Positions 24,934 through 33,454 of a stretch of 46,508 bases of DNA are shown in pieces. The number at the start of each line of letters is the position of its first letter. Within the stretch, counting starts at the first letter, position 1. The DNA is from Desulfovibrio sp. MES5. Lineage in GTDB: Bacteria > Desulfobacterota > Desulfovibrionia > Desulfovibrionales > Desulfovibrionaceae. The notes under the pieces are model-generated. The model made no database searches. It saw only the letters and a program-made list of their open reading frames with translations, and was not told the origin of the DNA. The stretch covers positions 1 to 46,508 of the forward strand of contig NZ_MJUZ01000019.1 in assembly GCF_002237645.1 (NCBI RefSeq). The letters run 5' to 3'. Position numbers and translations under genes: made by a program.

Positions 24934-25509
24934 CTAGAACTGCCAGCTCTTGCCGTCATACCTGATCAGTTCGTTTATCCTGCGGGCCTTGACCTGCTGG
25001 CAGGCCGCCGTCAGCGCAGCCTGACGGGAAGCGCCACGGCATTCGTAAACGTTTTCTTTGTAACGCACAAAGCCAACGTACTGGCCTGACGCGCCGGGGC
25101 GCAGTTCGGTGGAGATGCTGCTTTCGTCCACTTCAACATAGCTTGCCACAAAGTCCTTGCCGACCTGTTGCACGTCCTTTTTGGACTTGGAGGGAACCAC
25201 GGTTCTGCCAGCCTGAGCGACCAGCTTGTGGCCCACGGAGTCCAGTTCGGCAGCTATCTGAGCTTCAGTTTTAGCGCCCTTGGCCACGGGTTGCGTCTTT
25301 TCCGCACTGGCGGCGGCTTTCTTGTCAACTTTTTTGGCAGACTTGCCGGGAGCCGGAGCTTCAGGCGCGGGGGCGGGGGCCGCAGCTTCTGCGGGCTGTG
25401 CGGGCGTAACCGCCGCTTCCGTAGAAGAAGTATCGCCGCCAAACCAGGCGCAACCGCCTGCTGTCAGACCAAAAGTCAGCAAAAGAGCCAGAAATGTTTG
25501 TTTGCGCAT
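24934..25509 (-). CDS. Lipoprotein of unknown function
   Basis: A 191-residue protein. Residues 1-19 are a lipoprotein signal ending LTAGG with Cys20 as the lipidation site (a somewhat loose lipobox). Residues 25-85 are an Ala/Pro/Lys-rich linker. Residues about 90-191 form a compact domain (IAAELDSVGHKLVAQAGRTV ... FVRYKENVYECRGASRQAAL) containing Cys residues near 157 and 169 that could form a disulfide. Trp22, right after the acceptor, gives no inner-membrane retention Asp. GAGGTG precedes the start. It lies 79 bp downstream of the VWA-OmpA gene on the same strand and may be co-transcribed with it, which would fit a role at the outer membrane. Confidence 0.65.
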   Translation of the reverse strand: MRKQTFLALLLTFGLTAGGCAWFGGDTSSTEAAVTPAQPAEAAAPAPAPEAPAPGKSAKKVDKKAAASAEKTQPVAKGAKTEAQIAAELDSVGHKLVAQAGRTVVPSKSKKDVQQVGKDFVASYVEVDESSISTELRPGASGQYVGFVRYKENVYECRGASRQAALTAACQQVKARRINELIRYDGKSWQF

Positions 25510-25524
25510 AGCACCTCACACATT

Positions 25525-25557
25525 AAAGCCGGGCGGCATAGGGCCACCCGGCTTTTT
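25525..25557. terminator. Hairpin between the VWA-OmpA and lipoprotein genes
   Basis: AAAGCCGGGCGGC and GCCACCCGGCTTTTT form a stem with one mismatch. In the minus direction only three T follow, so it may only partly stop transcripts from the OmpA gene before the lipoprotein gene. Confidence 0.5.
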
Positions 25558-25588
25558 GCATATTATTCCAATGAAACCCGCCCTTCGA

Positions 25589-26584
25589 TTATTCGAAGGA
25601 GATTTCGGTGCGCCGGTTCATGGCGCGACCTTCAGCGGATTCGTTGTTGTACTTGAAGGACTTGCCACGGCCGATGGCGGTCATGCGGCTGGCGGGGATG
25701 CCCTGCTTCACAAGATAGTTCTTCACGCTGTTGGCGCGTTCCTGTGAAAGCTTCATGTTGTAAGCGTCAGAACCGATCCAGTCAGTCCAGCCGGTAAGCA
25801 CGACGCGCTTGTTGGGGCTGGCCTTGATGAGACCGGCGGCTTCGTTCAGGATGCCCATGGCCTTGCTGTCAAGAGCATAGGAGTTGAAAGCGAAGTGCAC
25901 GCCACGCAGCACGATCACGTCTTCGTCCTGGCAGAACACTGACAGAACAAAGCGCTCAACGGCGGCGTCGCTGGTGGCCAGTTCTTCACCACGCACCACG
26001 ATGGTGGCGGGGTTCAGAGCGGCGACCTGCTTGATGGTTTCTTCACCGTTCTTGGTGTCGGCGAAGGAGATGATGTGGATAACCAGGTTACGCTGGCTGG
26101 CGTACAGCTGACGGGCAACTTCCACCAGATTGGCGCCACGGTTGTTGTCGCCGTCAGTCACGAGGATAACGGCGGCGTCGCGCTTCATGCTGGACAGGAA
26201 GGGCTCATAAGCCTGCAGGCCGGTGCCCATGCGGGTCATGCGGCCAAAGATGTCAAAGCCGGAACGCAGCTTGTTGATGCCTGCGGCCATGCTGGCACGG
26301 TCCCAGGGGCCCTGGGCAACGATAACGCCGTTGGGCGAAATGGTGTGCAGGCCGCCATTATAGTTCAAGGCAGGAATAGCGGCGTTGACGCGCTGCAACA
26401 CGCTTTTGGCCACAATGATTTTATCCTGCTTCAGCTGAGCGTTCTTCATCATCATGGAACCGGAATAGTCCACAACGAAGTCAAAGCTGTCAATTTTCTT
26501 GGTGCAGGCCGGTGCGGCCGCGGCGGCCACAGCATAGCTCAAAATAAGAGCAGCGGCCAGAACAAGAAGACGAAACGATTTCAT
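25589..26584 (-). CDS. VWA-OmpA two-domain cell-envelope protein
   Basis: A 331-residue secreted protein. Residues 1-23 are a signal peptide ending AAAA. A von Willebrand A domain follows, with the MIDAS motif Asp39-Tyr-Ser41-Gly-Ser43 and VTDGDNNRG near residue 145. The C-terminal 115 residues are an OmpA-type peptidoglycan-binding domain (HFAFNSYALDSKAM ... LSQERANSVKNYLVKQGIP ... RTEISFE); the usual GHTD reads GWTD. It is likely periplasmic and bound to peptidoglycan, with the VWA domain binding a partner through a metal. GGGAGG seven bases upstream fixes the start at 26584. It shares its upstream gap with the divergent DapF-like gene. Confidence 0.88.
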   Translation of the reverse strand: MKSFRLLVLAAALILSYAVAAAAAPACTKKIDSFDFVVDYSGSMMMKNAQLKQDKIIVAKSVLQRVNAAIPALNYNGGLHTISPNGVIVAQGPWDRASMAAGINKLRSGFDIFGRMTRMGTGLQAYEPFLSSMKRDAAVILVTDGDNNRGANLVEVARQLYASQRNLVIHIISFADTKNGEETIKQVAALNPATIVVRGEELATSDAAVERFVLSVFCQDEDVIVLRGVHFAFNSYALDSKAMGILNEAAGLIKASPNKRVVLTGWTDWIGSDAYNMKLSQERANSVKNYLVKQGIPASRMTAIGRGKSFKYNNESAEGRAMNRRTEISFE

Positions 26585-26890
26585 ACTGCCTCCCAAACGT
26601 TGATAAGTTCGTCGAATTACCGTCAACCAACAGTAAATCGCGGTGTGCCCGCCACGTTGCCGGCTCACTCCAGGCAAGGCCTTTGGAGACGGCAACTGTC
26701 TTAGACATAACCGCCTTTATGAAAAACCGCAAGTTTTAAATAGGAAATATTCTCTAATAACTGCCTGTTGCTTACGGCGTTCTCAGTTTTTTCGCAGCAT
26801 CGCACCATAGAAAAACCATTGCGCACCCCACCGCTGGACAGCCTGCCGAGGCTGAGGCATACTTTGACGAAGAATTAAAGGAATATCTCT
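26585..26890. other. Divergent upstream region of VWA-OmpA and DapF-like genes
   Basis: A 306-bp gap. On the minus strand TTGCGG (26732-26727) and TATGTC (26709-26704) are 17 bases apart, a weak promoter candidate for the OmpA gene. No B12-box or other cobalamin riboswitch element is seen before the cobalamin cluster. Confidence 0.35.
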
Positions 26891-27769
26891 ATGCCTACCC
26901 TGCCTTTTTCCAAATGGAGCCCAGGCGGCAACACCACACTTCTGTTTCCGTCAAACGGGCTTGCACCCGCCTTGCAGTGCCGCATGGCCAGACAGGCCCT
27001 GACCGAATCCTGCCTGGGCGGAGAACAGGCCGGTTTTGTTGATATTGAGGCCCATAGCCTGCGCATGGCCGGGGGCGAGTTCTGCATCAATGCCAGCAGG
27101 GCTGTGGGCGCAATGCTGGCCTACACCGATGATTGCAGCCAGCACGCTGAAGACGCGGCCCGGCCACGTGAAAACGGTGTCCTGCCCGTTGCTCCTGACG
27201 GCCCCGCATTACAGCGGAGCTATACAATCAGCGTTTCTGGCTGGCAGAGCCCCGTGCAGCTTCGCGTATGCGGATACGCTCCCCACTGGCGCGTGGAAGT
27301 CGTTTTGCAACTGCCAGACATCACCATACAGCGCATGGCCGAGGGCATACACCTGGTGCGCCTGCCCGGCATCAGCCATCTTCTGCTCGACGGTCACATA
27401 CACAGCCAGCCCGAAGACTGCTACGCTGCGGCGGCCCTGTTGCGCGAACGCTATGACCTTAAACAGGAAGCGGCCGTGGGCGTCATATGGTGGAGGACGC
27501 TTCAGGGCCAGATGGATATGCTGCCTCTGGTGCACGTACGCGACACGCGCAGCGACTATCTTGAGAGCGCCTGCGGTTCCGGCGCGCTGGCACTGGCTCT
27601 GAGCCGTTCGCAGACTGCCGGGGGCAAAAGCTTTACCATCATGCAGCCCAGCGGCTCCCCCCTGGACGTGCGCCTTTTTTCCGAAGGCGGAGAGTTCATG
27701 GCTGGAGTGGACGGGCCAGTATCTCTGGTGGCCAAAGGGCAGGTCTGGCTGCCTGACGCGGCCGACTGA
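26891..27769 (+). CDS. DapF-like (diaminopimelate epimerase fold) protein heading the cobalamin cluster
   Basis: A 292-residue protein. Two segments match the PLP-independent racemase pattern of DapF: GGEFCINASRA with Cys65 and ESACGSGALALAL with Cys228. In DapF these two cysteines act as the acid/base pair on opposite faces of the substrate, and the surrounding glycines hold the alpha-carboxylate. The rest is too diverged for a plain diaminopimelate epimerase. It may epimerise another amino acid; histidine racemase (CntK) is a known relative, but nothing here specifies the substrate. AAGGAA sits upstream of the ATG. The cbiD start lies two bases after the stop, so it is almost certainly in one operon with cbiD-cbiET-cbiF. 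Confidence 0.65.
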   Translation: MPTLPFSKWSPGGNTTLLFPSNGLAPALQCRMARQALTESCLGGEQAGFVDIEAHSLRMAGGEFCINASRAVGAMLAYTDDCSQHAEDAARPRENGVLPVAPDGPALQRSYTISVSGWQSPVQLRVCGYAPHWRVEVVLQLPDITIQRMAEGIHLVRLPGISHLLLDGHIHSQPEDCYAAAALLRERYDLKQEAAVGVIWWRTLQGQMDMLPLVHVRDTRSDYLESACGSGALALALSRSQTAGGKSFTIMQPSGSPLDVRLFSEGGEFMAGVDGPVSLVAKGQVWLPDAAD

Positions 27770-27771
27770 TC

Positions 27772-29130
27772 ATGGCCGCGAGACTGCGCGAGGGATTTAC
27801 CACCGGTTCGGCAGCAACGGGCGCGGCGCTGGCCGCCCTGCACCTTTTGCGCGCCGGAGGCGCGCCAAGCCATGTGGACGTGCCGCTGCCCCCTTTCAGT
27901 TCCGGGGCTTCCAGTCCTTCCAGTCCTTCCGCTCCTTCCGGCCCGCCGGATGTCGCAGCTGATGGCGCAGCGGGTGCTGGAGCGGACGCATCAGGTAATG
28001 GGAACCCCAAAAACGCGGCACTTCCCACGCCAAGGGGCTGGCTGCGGCTTGAGGTGGCCGCCTGCGGCCATGGTCCGGCCCCTGAGCTGGCCGCATGCCC
28101 GGAGTTTGCGCCGCTTTTTGCTCAAGAAGGCTCTTGCGCCCAGTCCACCGGGGCGGGGCACAATGGCGTTTTTCGCGTGGCCCACGCCTCCATACGCAAG
28201 GACGGCGGTGATGACCCCGACGCCACTTCCGGCGCGCTTATCACGGCCACGGTAGTTGAACATTCCGCCATGGCCGCACAAACTGGCGTCACCTATGCCG
28301 CCACAAGAGCGGCTGCCGCAGAGGCCCTTGCCGTCAGCATTGAGGGCGGGCCGGGCGTTGGGCGCGTGACCCTGCCGGGGCTTCCCATTCCTGTGGGCGA
28401 AGCTGCCGTCAACCCCACGCCCCGCCAGCAGATAACCTTTGCCATGCGCCATGGAGCGCTGGTTTTCGGCACAGGCCCCTGCCCTCCCCTTAGGGTCATT
28501 GTCAGTGTTCCTGAAGGGGAACGTCTGGCCCGGCAGACATTTAACCCGCGACTGGGCATTGTGGGCGGCATTTCCATCCTTGGCACGCAGGGAACGGTAC
28601 GTCCGTACAGCCATCAGGCATGGAAGGCCACCATTGAACAGGGGCTGGCCGTGGCTGCGGCCACAGGCTGCCGCGACATTGGGCTGACCACGGGGCGACG
28701 CTCCGAGCGCCTGCTTATGGACAAATATCCGCATATGCCGCAAAGAAGTTTTATTCAGGTTGCGGACTTTGCGGCGTTTTCCCTCAAGGCTGCCGGGGCC
28801 ATGCCCTTTGACAGCCTCATATGGGGTTGTTTTTTCGGCAAGCTGGTCAAACTCGCTCAGGGGCACGCCTACACGCATGCCCGCCACGCCGACCTGGACA
28901 TGGAGGATCTCGCGCGCCTGTGCCGCCAGTGCGGCGCGTCCTGCGCGGATCAGGTGGGCCACTGCGTCACCGCGGCCCACGCGCTGGAACTGCTCCTGCA
29001 GGACAAGGCCGGAAACGACGTTATCGCCCTCACGGGCGAAAAAGCCGCCGCCGTGGCGGCAAATTTCGCAGGCCGCCATGTGCGTCTGCATCTTTTTCAC
29101 ACCGACGGCAGGGAATTACTGGCATTATGA
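27772..29130 (+). CDS. cbiD: Cobalt-precorrin-5B (C1)-methyltransferase
   Basis: A 452-residue enzyme that methylates C1 of the corrin ring in the anaerobic cobalamin route. The N-terminal GFTTGSAATGAALAALHLL and RHQIT-like / GTQGTVRPYSHQAW blocks are diagnostic of CbiD. It is about 80 residues longer than usual owing to an insert of Ser/Pro/Ala/Gly-rich sequence at about residues 43-85. No strong ribosome site is seen; it starts two bases after the preceding stop, suggesting translational coupling. Its stop overlaps the cbiET start as ATGA. Confidence 0.93.
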   Translation: MAARLREGFTTGSAATGAALAALHLLRAGGAPSHVDVPLPPFSSGASSPSSPSAPSGPPDVAADGAAGAGADASGNGNPKNAALPTPRGWLRLEVAACGHGPAPELAACPEFAPLFAQEGSCAQSTGAGHNGVFRVAHASIRKDGGDDPDATSGALITATVVEHSAMAAQTGVTYAATRAAAAEALAVSIEGGPGVGRVTLPGLPIPVGEAAVNPTPRQQITFAMRHGALVFGTGPCPPLRVIVSVPEGERLARQTFNPRLGIVGGISILGTQGTVRPYSHQAWKATIEQGLAVAAATGCRDIGLTTGRRSERLLMDKYPHMPQRSFIQVADFAAFSLKAAGAMPFDSLIWGCFFGKLVKLAQGHAYTHARHADLDMEDLARLCRQCGASCADQVGHCVTAAHALELLLQDKAGNDVIALTGEKAAAVAANFAGRHVRLHLFHTDGRELLAL

Positions 29131-31202
29131 AAAATCAGGTCGCACTGCCCGGCATCGCCGTGCCCGCACAGAGCGGACCCGAAAGCGCAAGCGAGCGCAG
29201 GGCCGACTCCAAACCCGAAGCCACGCCTGGCGCGGCCAGGGCCATCTTGCCCTGCGTCCCGGCTGCCCCGCCGGAGGCTGATCTGCTGGAGTCCGTACCG
29301 CCCGAAGCCTTTACGCCGCCTGCTGCGCCCCTTGAGGCCGCATCTCCGGGGGCCGCTATGCCAGAAGCTGCGCTACTGGATGGTGCTGAGCCAGAGACCA
29401 CCCCCCTTGAAGCCGCCGCGCCGTCTCTTCCACATTCCGCTTCGGACGCGGCCCCACGCGCAGTCAGCGCAGCGCTGGCTGCCCCTGACCCGCAGGAAGA
29501 ACCAGCCGCTTCGCCCTCCCCGGATTTGCAGGCAACTTCCGCCCTTACGACGCCGCCCGTGTCCCCGGAAATCCCCGTTGATGCCGCCCCTGCGCCCGAA
29601 ACCGAAAACAGCGCCGCGAACTGCGCCACCGGCGCTGCCGCCCATTTGTCAGAAGCGGCTTCGCCAGCACGCCCGCCCAAAAAACAGCGCAAACCCGCGC
29701 CGCTGCCCGCGCCACTGCCCGTGGATGCGCAGCCTGCGGAATCCCAGTCGGACGACTGGCCGCCCATGTCAGAAATTCTGCAATCTTTTTTCATCTTTGA
29801 GCCCACCACGGCAGAGCCTTCGCCCATCACGGTTCTTGGCCTTGACTGCGCCCGCCCGCGCGGCCTGCTGGAGCTTACGGCCTCACAACGCGCCTTGCTG
29901 CAAGAGGCGGACGTCATATGCGGCGGACGCTATCTCTTGCGCGAACTGACTGGCGCTGCTGAAGAAAAAAACTCCGCTGACCAGGGCGACGACGCCGACA
30001 ACGCGCGCGCCTCTTTACCCGCTTCTGCGCCAGCTTCTGCACTTGACGCCTATGAAGACAATGCGGGCCCCCATACGCTTAAGGCGCGCCTGCTGCCCCT
30101 GAGCACCCCGCTGCAACCCGTGCTCACCAGGCTGAGCCAGATGCGCGCCGCTGGCGAGCGCGTTGTCATGCTGGCCGACGGCGACCCTTTGCTTTTCGGC
30201 ATCGGGGCCACCCTGGTGCGCCTTCTCGGCCAGGACGCCGTACGCCTCTTGCCTGCCGTCAGTTCCCTGCAGCAGGCCTGCGCCCGGCTGGCCCTGCCCT
30301 GGCACAAGGTCATCTGCCTTTCCCTGCACGGGCGTGACGATCTCGGCCCCCTCAACGCGGCCGTAAGCAAAAACGCGCCCCTCTGCGTGCTCACCGACGC
30401 GCGCATGACCCCGGATTTTCTCACGCGCCACCTTCTTGACCGTGGCGTCGACTGGTTCCGTGCCCACGTTTTTGAACGTATGGGCGCGCCTGACGAGCTC
30501 TGCCACAACCTCGACATGGCGCAGGCCGCCAGCACCACATTTGGCCCTGCCTGCACGCTTGTTCTTGTGCCCGGCGACTCGCCGCGCCGCGCACGCCTCG
30601 GCCTTGAGGCGCACGAACTTGCCGTGGACAGGGGACTTATAAGCAAAAAACCCGTGCGTGCCGCCGCTCTGGCCCTGTTGCGGATCGAGCCGCACCATGT
30701 GGTCTGGGATGTGGGCGCAGGCTCCGGGGCGGTAGCCCTTGAAGCCGCTGTTTTGGCCCATGAAGGGCGCGTCATCGCGGTGGAGCGCTCCGTGGGGCGG
30801 GCCATGAGCATTCAGGAAAACCGCCGCCGCTTCGGCGTGGCCATTCTGGACGTTCGCCTGGGCGAAGCGCCCGAATGCCTGACCTCACTGCCCGACCCTC
30901 ACCGGGTTTTCATTGGCGGCGGTCTTTCAGGAGAAGACGGTGAAGACATCCTTGGGCACGTGTGCCTGCGCCTGCCCGTAGGCGGGCGTGTTGTGGCAAG
31001 CTGCGTTCTGCTGGACACCCTCTGCCTTTGCCGCAACTTTTTCGAGCGACTGGGCTGGCCTGTGGAAATCTGCCAGATTCAGGCGTCCGAAGGCAGGGAA
31101 CTGGGCGGCGATGTGCACCTGGCAGCCATGAATCCTGTATTTTTGCTTACAGCCCAAAAACCCGCCCCCGACGGCGTGGCGCAGAAGCGTGAACATGAAT
31201 AG
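29127..31202 (+). CDS. cbiET: Precorrin-6Y C5,15-methyltransferase (CbiE-CbiT fusion) with a 230-residue N-terminal extension
   Basis: A 691-residue fusion. The CbiE methylase begins near residue 233 (ITVLGLDCARPRGLLELTA) and shows LADGDPLLFGIG; the CbiT domain begins near 508 (GLISKKPVRAAALALLRI) with the AdoMet loop WDVGAGSGAVALEA. Together they methylate C5 and C15 and decarboxylate the C12 acetate. The first 230 residues are Ala/Pro/Glu/Ser-rich and have no counterpart in the family; no signal peptide or membrane helix is present. The start at 29127 is set by the ATGA overlap with cbiD; no later start fits the family N-terminus better. The stop overlaps the next gene. Confidence 0.93.
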   Translation: MKNQVALPGIAVPAQSGPESASERRADSKPEATPGAARAILPCVPAAPPEADLLESVPPEAFTPPAAPLEAASPGAAMPEAALLDGAEPETTPLEAAAPSLPHSASDAAPRAVSAALAAPDPQEEPAASPSPDLQATSALTTPPVSPEIPVDAAPAPETENSAANCATGAAAHLSEAASPARPPKKQRKPAPLPAPLPVDAQPAESQSDDWPPMSEILQSFFIFEPTTAEPSPITVLGLDCARPRGLLELTASQRALLQEADVICGGRYLLRELTGAAEEKNSADQGDDADNARASLPASAPASALDAYEDNAGPHTLKARLLPLSTPLQPVLTRLSQMRAAGERVVMLADGDPLLFGIGATLVRLLGQDAVRLLPAVSSLQQACARLALPWHKVICLSLHGRDDLGPLNAAVSKNAPLCVLTDARMTPDFLTRHLLDRGVDWFRAHVFERMGAPDELCHNLDMAQAASTTFGPACTLVLVPGDSPRRARLGLEAHELAVDRGLISKKPVRAAALALLRIEPHHVVWDVGAGSGAVALEAAVLAHEGRVIAVERSVGRAMSIQENRRRFGVAILDVRLGEAPECLTSLPDPHRVFIGGGLSGEDGEDILGHVCLRLPVGGRVVASCVLLDTLCLCRNFFERLGWPVEICQIQASEGRELGGDVHLAAMNPVFLLTAQKPAPDGVAQKREHE

Positions 31203-32058
31203 CGGCAACACAGAAACACCTTCGACCGGCGGCCTGATCTCCACTGGCCCATCTTGCGCAAAAAGCCCCGACACCGCCCACGCAAAGGGCGTCGGCCCAG
31301 GTCTTGTCAGCTTTGTGGGGGCAGGCCCAGGCGACCCGGAACTGCTGACCCTCAAAGGCCGCAAAGCCATTGAAGAGGCCAGCCTCGTGCTCTATGCCGG
31401 TTCGCTGGTTCCGCCGGACGTGGTGGCCTGCGCGGCCCCCGGCGTCCCCGTGGTGGACTCCGCCCCCCTGACGCTTGAGCAATGTCATGACCTTGTGCGC
31501 CGTACGGCCCTGGCGGGCGGCCCGGTGGCGCGCGTCCACACGGGCGACCCCTCCCTCTACGGCGCGCTGCGTGAACAGGCCCGCCTGTTGGACCAGGACG
31601 GCATCCCCTGGCGCGTGATCCCGGGCGTTACCGCAGCCTGCGCGGCGGCCGCCGCCGCAGGAGTGACGTTTACCGTGCCGGAAGTGACCCAGAGCCTCAT
31701 CATCACCCGCATGGAGGGCCGCACCCCTGTGCCGGAACGCGAGGCCCTGCGCCTGCTGGCGGCCCACGGCACGTCCATGGCCGTCTATCTTTCAGCCGGG
31801 GCCTGCGAAAATCTGCAGGCAGAGCTGCTGGCCCACACCCCGCCAGATACGCCAGTTTTATGCGCCTACCGCGTGGGCTGGCCCGACCAGCGCCTCATCT
31901 GGGCCACTGCCGGAACCCTGGCCCATTGCGTACACGAACACGGGCTTGCACGGCAGACTGTTTTTCTGGTGCTGCCGGGGCAAAACGCCGCAGACACAGC
32001 CTCGCTCCTCTACGCGGCCAATTTCAGCCACGGCTACAGGCTGGCTGACGAAGACTAG
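31195..32058 (+). CDS. cbiF: Cobalt-precorrin-4 C11-methyltransferase
   Basis: A 287-residue tetrapyrrole methylase. VSFVGAGPGDPELLTLKG is the family N-terminus; VLYAGSLVP, RVHTGDPSLYGAL and IPGVTAACAAAAAAG are the AdoMet-binding blocks. It methylates C11 of the corrin intermediate, the step before CbiG and CbiD. About 35 residues precede the conserved core. The ATG at 31195 overlaps the cbiET stop; a GTG six bases earlier is the alternative. It ends the cluster: a family B element follows 20 bp after the stop. Confidence 0.95.
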   Translation: MNSGNTETPSTGGLISTGPSCAKSPDTAHAKGVGPGLVSFVGAGPGDPELLTLKGRKAIEEASLVLYAGSLVPPDVVACAAPGVPVVDSAPLTLEQCHDLVRRTALAGGPVARVHTGDPSLYGALREQARLLDQDGIPWRVIPGVTAACAAAAAAGVTFTVPEVTQSLIITRMEGRTPVPEREALRLLAAHGTSMAVYLSAGACENLQAELLAHTPPDTPVLCAYRVGWPDQRLIWATAGTLAHCVHEHGLARQTVFLVLPGQNAADTASLLYAANFSHGYRLADED

Positions 32059-33454
32059 ACCTGTGGCGCATTGAAATACCTTGTGGGGGAAGGATCCTTT
32101 TGCAAGAGGATTTCCTGCTCCGCGCGCCCTCCCTTAAAACTTTTATTGGCTTTTGGCTTATCATAACGCGCTTGCTGATCTGAAGCGGACGCTCCAGAAG
32201 CTGCTGCAGGCAGCACTCCACCGTAAAGTTTGTCTGCTCCGGGGTGGTTCGCGAGCACCGCTTGTTTTTTGCCCTGGCAGCGCCTTTTTTTCTTCCGTAC
32301 GCCATCCGGCGCAGGTGCCCACATTCCTGCAGCGCGCGCTTCGGCGCGTTTTCTTTGAACGATAAGAGCTCTAGAGCTGATTAACTTTGAAATCCTTCAC
32401 ATTTCAAAGTTTTTATTCAGCCGAACAATGCGCTTTTCGGTAGCCGTCAGCGGGTCTTTGCCACTTGCGGATAGCGGCAGCCATCCACAGGCTGTGTTCA
32501 ATTAACCACTTGCTGCCTTCGCGGCAGCCTTTGCCCGCAGGGCTTGCCTGAACCGTTGACGGAACCGTCTTACGGGGCAGGACAGCATCGCTACGGATGG
32601 CGACAGCGATTGCATGGGGCAAGCCGTGTCGTTACGCATGCTGTCTTCGCGGCAATCGTTGGCGAGTCTGCGAGCCTTACGAATGGCGACAGCGATTACG
32701 TAGAACAATATGTATAGCTACTCATGCTGTCTTTATCCGTAGCTTCCTGCGTCGCAACGCTTTAAGCCTGCGCGCAACGCTTGAAGCATCCCTGGTTTCC
32801 TTCGTCGCAAGGGCTAAAGCTCGGCTAAATCTACGCCCACGTTGCGGCGCGCTGCACTTTTGTGCAGCGTTAGAGCATGTACCCTTTCAAAATTAAAATG
32901 CTCTGAACAGCGTCGGCGTACCGCCAGCTATGGACAGAACAGGCCCGGTATAAGCCGCCACCTTTGGGAAACATCCGCTCCCCCCTTCGAACGCCTTTAC
33001 GGCGCATCCCCCCTTGATGCTCTTACAACGCGCCGCATAACTTGCCTTTTCCGGCCCGTGCCATGTCGCTCCCCCACGCCGCCACGGCGCCCTCACGCCA
33101 TACGCTGGCGCGGTAAAGCCGCGTAAATGCGCCAGATGACGCAGACGGCATACTAGACCGTCCATAGTACCTGAATCGCAGGCAATTCATTCATAACTTA
33201 TCCTGATAATCATGCAGAGCGTGATACAGTTGCCGATTTTTCTCTTTTGGCGTTTTCTTTCACTACAAATGGTGACATGTTTTGACTGTATCATTTCCGA
33301 ACACTACACCATTTATTTGATATTTTTTTCACAATAATATTGTATTTTTTTACCTTCGCTTTCCATAAACCTATAACATGCGGAAAATTGAGCTATTATG
33401 CTAGAATAAGAGAGCAATGTTCATGCTGAGTAACCCTCAACCAAAGGATGCGTC
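32059..33454. repeat. 1.4-kb gene-free region: family B and A copies, an 86-bp tandem duplication and an AT-rich promoter region
   Basis: In order: a reversed family B copy at about 32075-32150; the long family A variant at 32372-32505 with end TAGAGCTGATTAACTTTG and the tail GTCTTTGCCACTTGCG at 32454; a degenerate tandem duplication of period 86, seen as ATGGCGACAGCGATT at 32597 and 32683 and CATGCTGTCTT at 32637 and 32723; a reversed family A fragment at 32850-32905 with CGCTGCAC/GTGCAGCG. From about 33180 the base composition becomes AT-rich up to the aldehyde dehydrogenase gene. No open frame here has a ribosome site or a recognisable product. Confidence 0.7.
33222..33344. promoter_or_regulatory. 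Possible operator sites upstream of the aldehyde dehydrogenase gene
   Basis: TGATACAG at 33222-33229 and its inverse CTGTATCA at 33286-33293 face each other; ACAATA-A-TATTGT at 33332-33344 is a 13-bp inverted repeat. They lie in the AT-rich stretch before the gene. A TAGAAT at about 33403 could be a -10 box but has no clear -35 partner. Confidence 0.3.

Noticed and set aside
26585..26890. Cobalamin riboswitch before the cbi cluster
   Set aside because: No B12-box-like sequence or matching stems could be found; only GCCTGCC-like words without the required context.
33241..33300. Sigma54 promoter before the aldehyde dehydrogenase gene
   Set aside because: TGGTGACATGTTTTGA has the GG element but lacks the GC at the -12 position.
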